From Bacteriovoracaceae bacterium UBA6144 (GTDB lineage Bacteria; Bdellovibrionota; Bacteriovoracia; Bacteriovoracales; Bacteriovoracaceae): DNA of 7,636 bases. Under the pieces are notes generated by a model. That model did not search any database, was not told the DNA's origin, and was given only the letters and a program-made list of their open reading frames with translations. The stretch is from the NCBI GenBank assembly GCA_002435705.1, contig DIVA01000068.1, forward strand, positions 1 through 7,636, written 5' to 3'. Positions 5,584 through 7,636 of this stretch are shown piece after piece; within the stretch, counting starts at the first letter, position 1; each line of letters opens with the position of its first letter. The translations under genes and the position numbers were made by a program.

Positions 5584-6681
5584 ATGAAAAAAGTCGGACT
5601 TGTCGGGTGGAGAGGAATGGTGGGCTCGGTGTTGATGGAGCGGATGCATGCCGAACATGACTTTGATTTCATTGATGCTCATTACTTCACAACCTCACAG
5701 GTTGGAGAACTGGCCCCCAATGGAAAACCACTTAAAGACGCCAGCTCGGTTAAAGATTTATGTGAAATGGATATCATCCTCACCTGCCAAGGGGGAGATT
5801 GGACCAAAGAGATGCACCCCAAAGTACGCGGGGCTGGCTGGAAGGGGCACTGGATCGATGCCGCTTCAGCGCTTCGTATGGAAAAAAATGCGGTGATTAT
5901 TTTAGATCCGGTCAATCAGAAGGTGATTGATAATGCTCGCAGTGATGGGCTGAATGATTGGATCGGGGGCAATTGCACGGTCTCCCTCATGCTCTTAGGG
6001 GCGGGAGCTTTATTTAAAAATGGATGGGTTGAGTGGGCCTCAAGTCATACTTATCAAGCCGCTTCTGGAGCGGGAGCCAAAAATATGATCGAGCTTCTCA
6101 GTCAGATGCAGTTCATCGGGGACAAGGTTCGTGAGGATATTCATGCTTCTCGCTCAGCCCTTGAGATTGAAAAGAAAATGAACGAGCTCCTTGGCTCCAG
6201 CGAATTTCCTAAAAAAGAATTTGGCTTTCCTCTGGCTGCCAATCTTCTGCCATGGATCGACTCGGCTTTGCCTTCAGGGCAGTCTCGTGAAGAATGGAAA
6301 GCAGAAGCCGAAGCGAATAAAATCCTCCAAACCTCGAAGGTTATACCGATTGATGGAACTTGTGTGCGTGTGAGTGCGCTTCGTTGCCACTCTCAGGCCC
6401 TTACCATAAAACTCAAAAAAGATATTCCGCTCGCAGAAATTGAAGCCGTAATAAAAAATGATAATCAGTGGGTGCGATTTGTTCAAAACGACAAAGAGAC
6501 TACATTGAAGCAACTTACGCCCGCCTCTGTCTCAGGAAAGTTAGACGTTGCCGTCGGCCGGGTTCGTAAGATGAGTCTTGGGCCAGAGTTTGTAAATCTC
6601 TTTACTTGCGGCGATCAACTCCTGTGGGGAGCCGCCGAGCCTCTGCGCCGGATGCTTCGTCAGCTTGTAAAAAATTCCTGA
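5584..6681 (+). CDS. asd: Aspartate-semialdehyde dehydrogenase
   Basis: Asd reduces L-4-aspartyl phosphate, the LysC product, to L-aspartate 4-semialdehyde with NADPH in the cytoplasm. It therefore feeds diaminopimelate, lysine, threonine and methionine synthesis. With the ATG at 5584 the protein has 365 residues (E. coli Asd has 367) and begins MKKVGLVGWRGMVGSVLMERM, the family N-terminus with the GXXGXXG NADP-binding loop. The catalytic cysteine is C131 in GGNCTVSLML. The substrate-binding Arg and the acid/base His are in VRVSALRCHSQ (R262 and H269). The C-terminus GDQLLWGAAEPLRRMLRQL is that of the E. coli-type enzyme. lysC is divergent, so two consecutive pathway steps share one intergenic region. 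No intrinsic terminator with a clear stem follows the stop. Confidence 0.97.
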   Translation: MKKVGLVGWRGMVGSVLMERMHAEHDFDFIDAHYFTTSQVGELAPNGKPLKDASSVKDLCEMDIILTCQGGDWTKEMHPKVRGAGWKGHWIDAASALRMEKNAVIILDPVNQKVIDNARSDGLNDWIGGNCTVSLMLLGAGALFKNGWVEWASSHTYQAASGAGAKNMIELLSQMQFIGDKVREDIHASRSALEIEKKMNELLGSSEFPKKEFGFPLAANLLPWIDSALPSGQSREEWKAEAEANKILQTSKVIPIDGTCVRVSALRCHSQALTIKLKKDIPLAEIEAVIKNDNQWVRFVQNDKETTLKQLTPASVSGKLDVAVGRVRKMSLGPEFVNLFTCGDQLLWGAAEPLRRMLRQLVKNS

Positions 6682-6700
6682 TTTACCCACAGATTTTTTT

Positions 6701-6735
6701 CCTCCTGTAGGCTTGGAACATCATTCTACAGGAGG
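6701..6735 (+). promoter_or_regulatory. Hairpin burying the Shine-Dalgarno of the next gene
   Basis: CCTCCTGTAG (6701-6710) and CTACAGGAGG (6726-6735) are perfect 10-bp inverted arms around a 15-base loop. The right arm contains the entire AGGAGG Shine-Dalgarno (6730-6735), five bases before the ATG at 6741. RNA read through from asd would have this site paired, while a transcript starting after about 6710 would leave it free. This suggests translational control, or an RNA or protein that opens the stem. No U-tract follows on the plus strand, so it is not a terminator. Confidence 0.6.
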
Positions 6736-6740
6736 ACTTC

Positions 6741-7151
6741 ATGAAAAAGTTTTTTAAACTTCTCGCTGCCCCAACTCTCGCTCTGGCCCTTACCATGACA
6801 CCATCTTCAAAAGCCCACGCGGGGATCATTCTTGCTCCGACTGGTCTTGGTATCATTTTGATCGTCATTGGAGTGATGAGAGACAATTTAACTATGCTCA
6901 TCCTGGATGGATCATCGGCCCAGTCAAGCATTGAAAAAGAACTCTCACGTCGTTATACATTTATTGATGATCAGCAGGCCATTCGTGATCTCGCTGGAGC
7001 CATTTCGAAAAAGCTTGAAGCTCAAGGAAAAATTACTCAAGAAGTAGAAATCAAGCTTGAGAAAGGGGAGATCCTCGAGATCCTCGCTCCAACGGGTTTG
7101 ATCGAGCTCCAACCAGCAAAAGTACAAAACCTCATTAATGAACTTGGCTAA
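6741..7151 (+). CDS. Small exported protein of unknown function with LAPTGL repeat
   Basis: I do not recognise the family. The protein has 136 residues and a clear Sec signal peptide: MKKFFK, a hydrophobic core, and probable cleavage after A-H-A27. A second hydrophobic stretch (about 28-45, GIILAPTGLGIILIVIGV) follows directly and may anchor it in a membrane. The remainder is polar and probably alpha-helical with Lys/Glu-rich segments. The heptapeptide ILAPTGL occurs twice, at 30-36 and 114-120, using different codons, which argues against a recent DNA duplication. A 9-base tandem duplication, GAGATCCTC (7068-7085), encodes EILEIL just before the second copy. The start follows a strong AGGAGG, itself locked in a hairpin. 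The next gene begins three bases after the stop, so the two are probably one translational unit. Confidence 0.8.
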   Translation: MKKFFKLLAAPTLALALTMTPSSKAHAGIILAPTGLGIILIVIGVMRDNLTMLILDGSSAQSSIEKELSRRYTFIDDQQAIRDLAGAISKKLEAQGKITQEVEIKLEKGEILEILAPTGLIELQPAKVQNLINELG

Positions 7152-7154
7152 TTC

Positions 7155-7636
7155 ATGAAAGCTTTGATCGTCCTCCTTTTGATTGGCTGTGTGCAGTCTG
7201 TCTTTGGGCAGGACGATCAGATTATTGAACTTTGTGAAGGGATCCAGCAGTATCGCTCGCAAGCCACGCAGTCACCGCGTAAGCTTTTGTGGCGCACACT
7301 TCGATTGCGATTTTTTCCTTCACTTTATTCGAAACCCCTCTCTCAGATTCTTCCTACTCAGAGACCAGTACATGCGCCAAAGCAAGTAGGGCAGAAGAAC
7401 CTGGTATTTTTTGTTGGCCTCCCACGGCCCCTCGTGGAGGAGGCTCAAGCTTTCGAGGCTGAATACAAAAAGATTCAAGAAGAATTGGTACAGGCGACAA
7501 AAAAATTTCGCTTTCTTGCCAACACAAAAAGCGTCACCGAGTGTGTGGCATTGGCGCAGGAGCGGGCCCTTGATCTGGAGCAGCTCAAGGAACTTAATCA
7601 CAAAATTCAATCTGCAAGTTTTCAACACGTTCAGCG
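7155..7636 (+). CDS. Secreted protein or lipoprotein of unknown function (3' partial)
   Basis: The frame opens at ATG 7155, three bases after the preceding stop, and stays open for 160 codons to the right edge, where it is cut. It begins MKALIVLLLIGCVQSVFGQDD. Either this is a signal peptide cleaved after VFG18, or LIGC is a lipobox with Cys12 lipidated; the short region before Cys12 makes the first a little more likely. The mature part starts with acidic residues, then a basic segment (about 42-55, RKLLWRTLRLRFF). A Glu/Gln/Lys-rich stretch with probable helical or coiled-coil character follows from about residue 95. Two further cysteines, at about 27 and 133, could form a disulfide. No family is recognised. 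There is no visible Shine-Dalgarno, so translation is probably coupled to the small exported protein upstream. The two may work together in the envelope. Confidence 0.7.
   Translation, partial: MKALIVLLLIGCVQSVFGQDDQIIELCEGIQQYRSQATQSPRKLLWRTLRLRFFPSLYSKPLSQILPTQRPVHAPKQVGQKNLVFFVGLPRPLVEEAQAFEAEYKKIQEELVQATKKFRFLANTKSVTECVALAQERALDLEQLKELNHKIQSASFQHVQ

Noticed and set aside
6667..6700. GTAAA/TTTAC hairpin followed downstream by T7 as an asd terminator
   Set aside because: The stem is only five AT-rich pairs and the T-run starts seven bases after it, so termination there is not supported.

Overview
The window comes from a Gram-negative bacterium. It encodes an outer-membrane TonB-dependent receptor, a lipoprotein and secreted proteins. 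LysC, Asd, Bfr and Bfd all have the length and motifs of their E. coli counterparts. Base composition looks roughly balanced. I cannot fix the taxon: a proteobacterium or a related lineage such as Bdellovibrionota would fit, but that is a guess. All genes look chromosomal; I see no insertion sequence, CRISPR array, tRNA or rRNA.

Layout. (1) Positions 1-2683, plus strand: a TonB-dependent ferric-siderophore/citrate-type receptor cut by the left edge, then a TauE/SafE-family membrane protein. The two are joined by an unusual TAATG-ATC-TAATG stop/start relay, and a strong terminator-like hairpin lies inside the first codons of the second gene. A bidirectional terminator follows at 2682-2716. (2) Positions 3729-2715, minus strand: an iron-storage cluster of bfd ([2Fe-2S] ferredoxin), bfr (haem-binding bacterioferritin) and a small His/Asp-rich lipoprotein. 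Tandem palindromic repeats lie in the bfd-bfr gap. (3) Positions 5509-3878, minus strand: a lysine riboswitch followed by lysC (lysine-sensitive aspartokinase). (4) Positions 5584-6681, plus strand: asd, divergent from lysC. (5) Positions 6701-7636, plus strand: a hairpin that buries the ribosome binding site of a small exported protein of unknown function, then a second secreted protein or lipoprotein of unknown function that runs off the right edge. That last gene remains open to position 7636.

How the parts work together. LysC and Asd catalyse the first two steps of the aspartate pathway (aspartate to aspartyl phosphate to aspartate semialdehyde), which leads to lysine, diaminopimelate, threonine and methionine. 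LysC appears to be controlled by lysine twice: through the riboswitch in its leader and through its ACT domains. The receptor would import chelated iron, Bfr would store it, and Bfd would reduce and release it. The His-rich lipoprotein may handle a metal in the envelope; that last role is inference. The most unusual signals are regulatory RNA structures rather than new protein families: the riboswitch with a non-standard expression platform, the intragenic terminator with reinitiation relay, the buried Shine-Dalgarno hairpin, and the twin palindromes in front of bfr.
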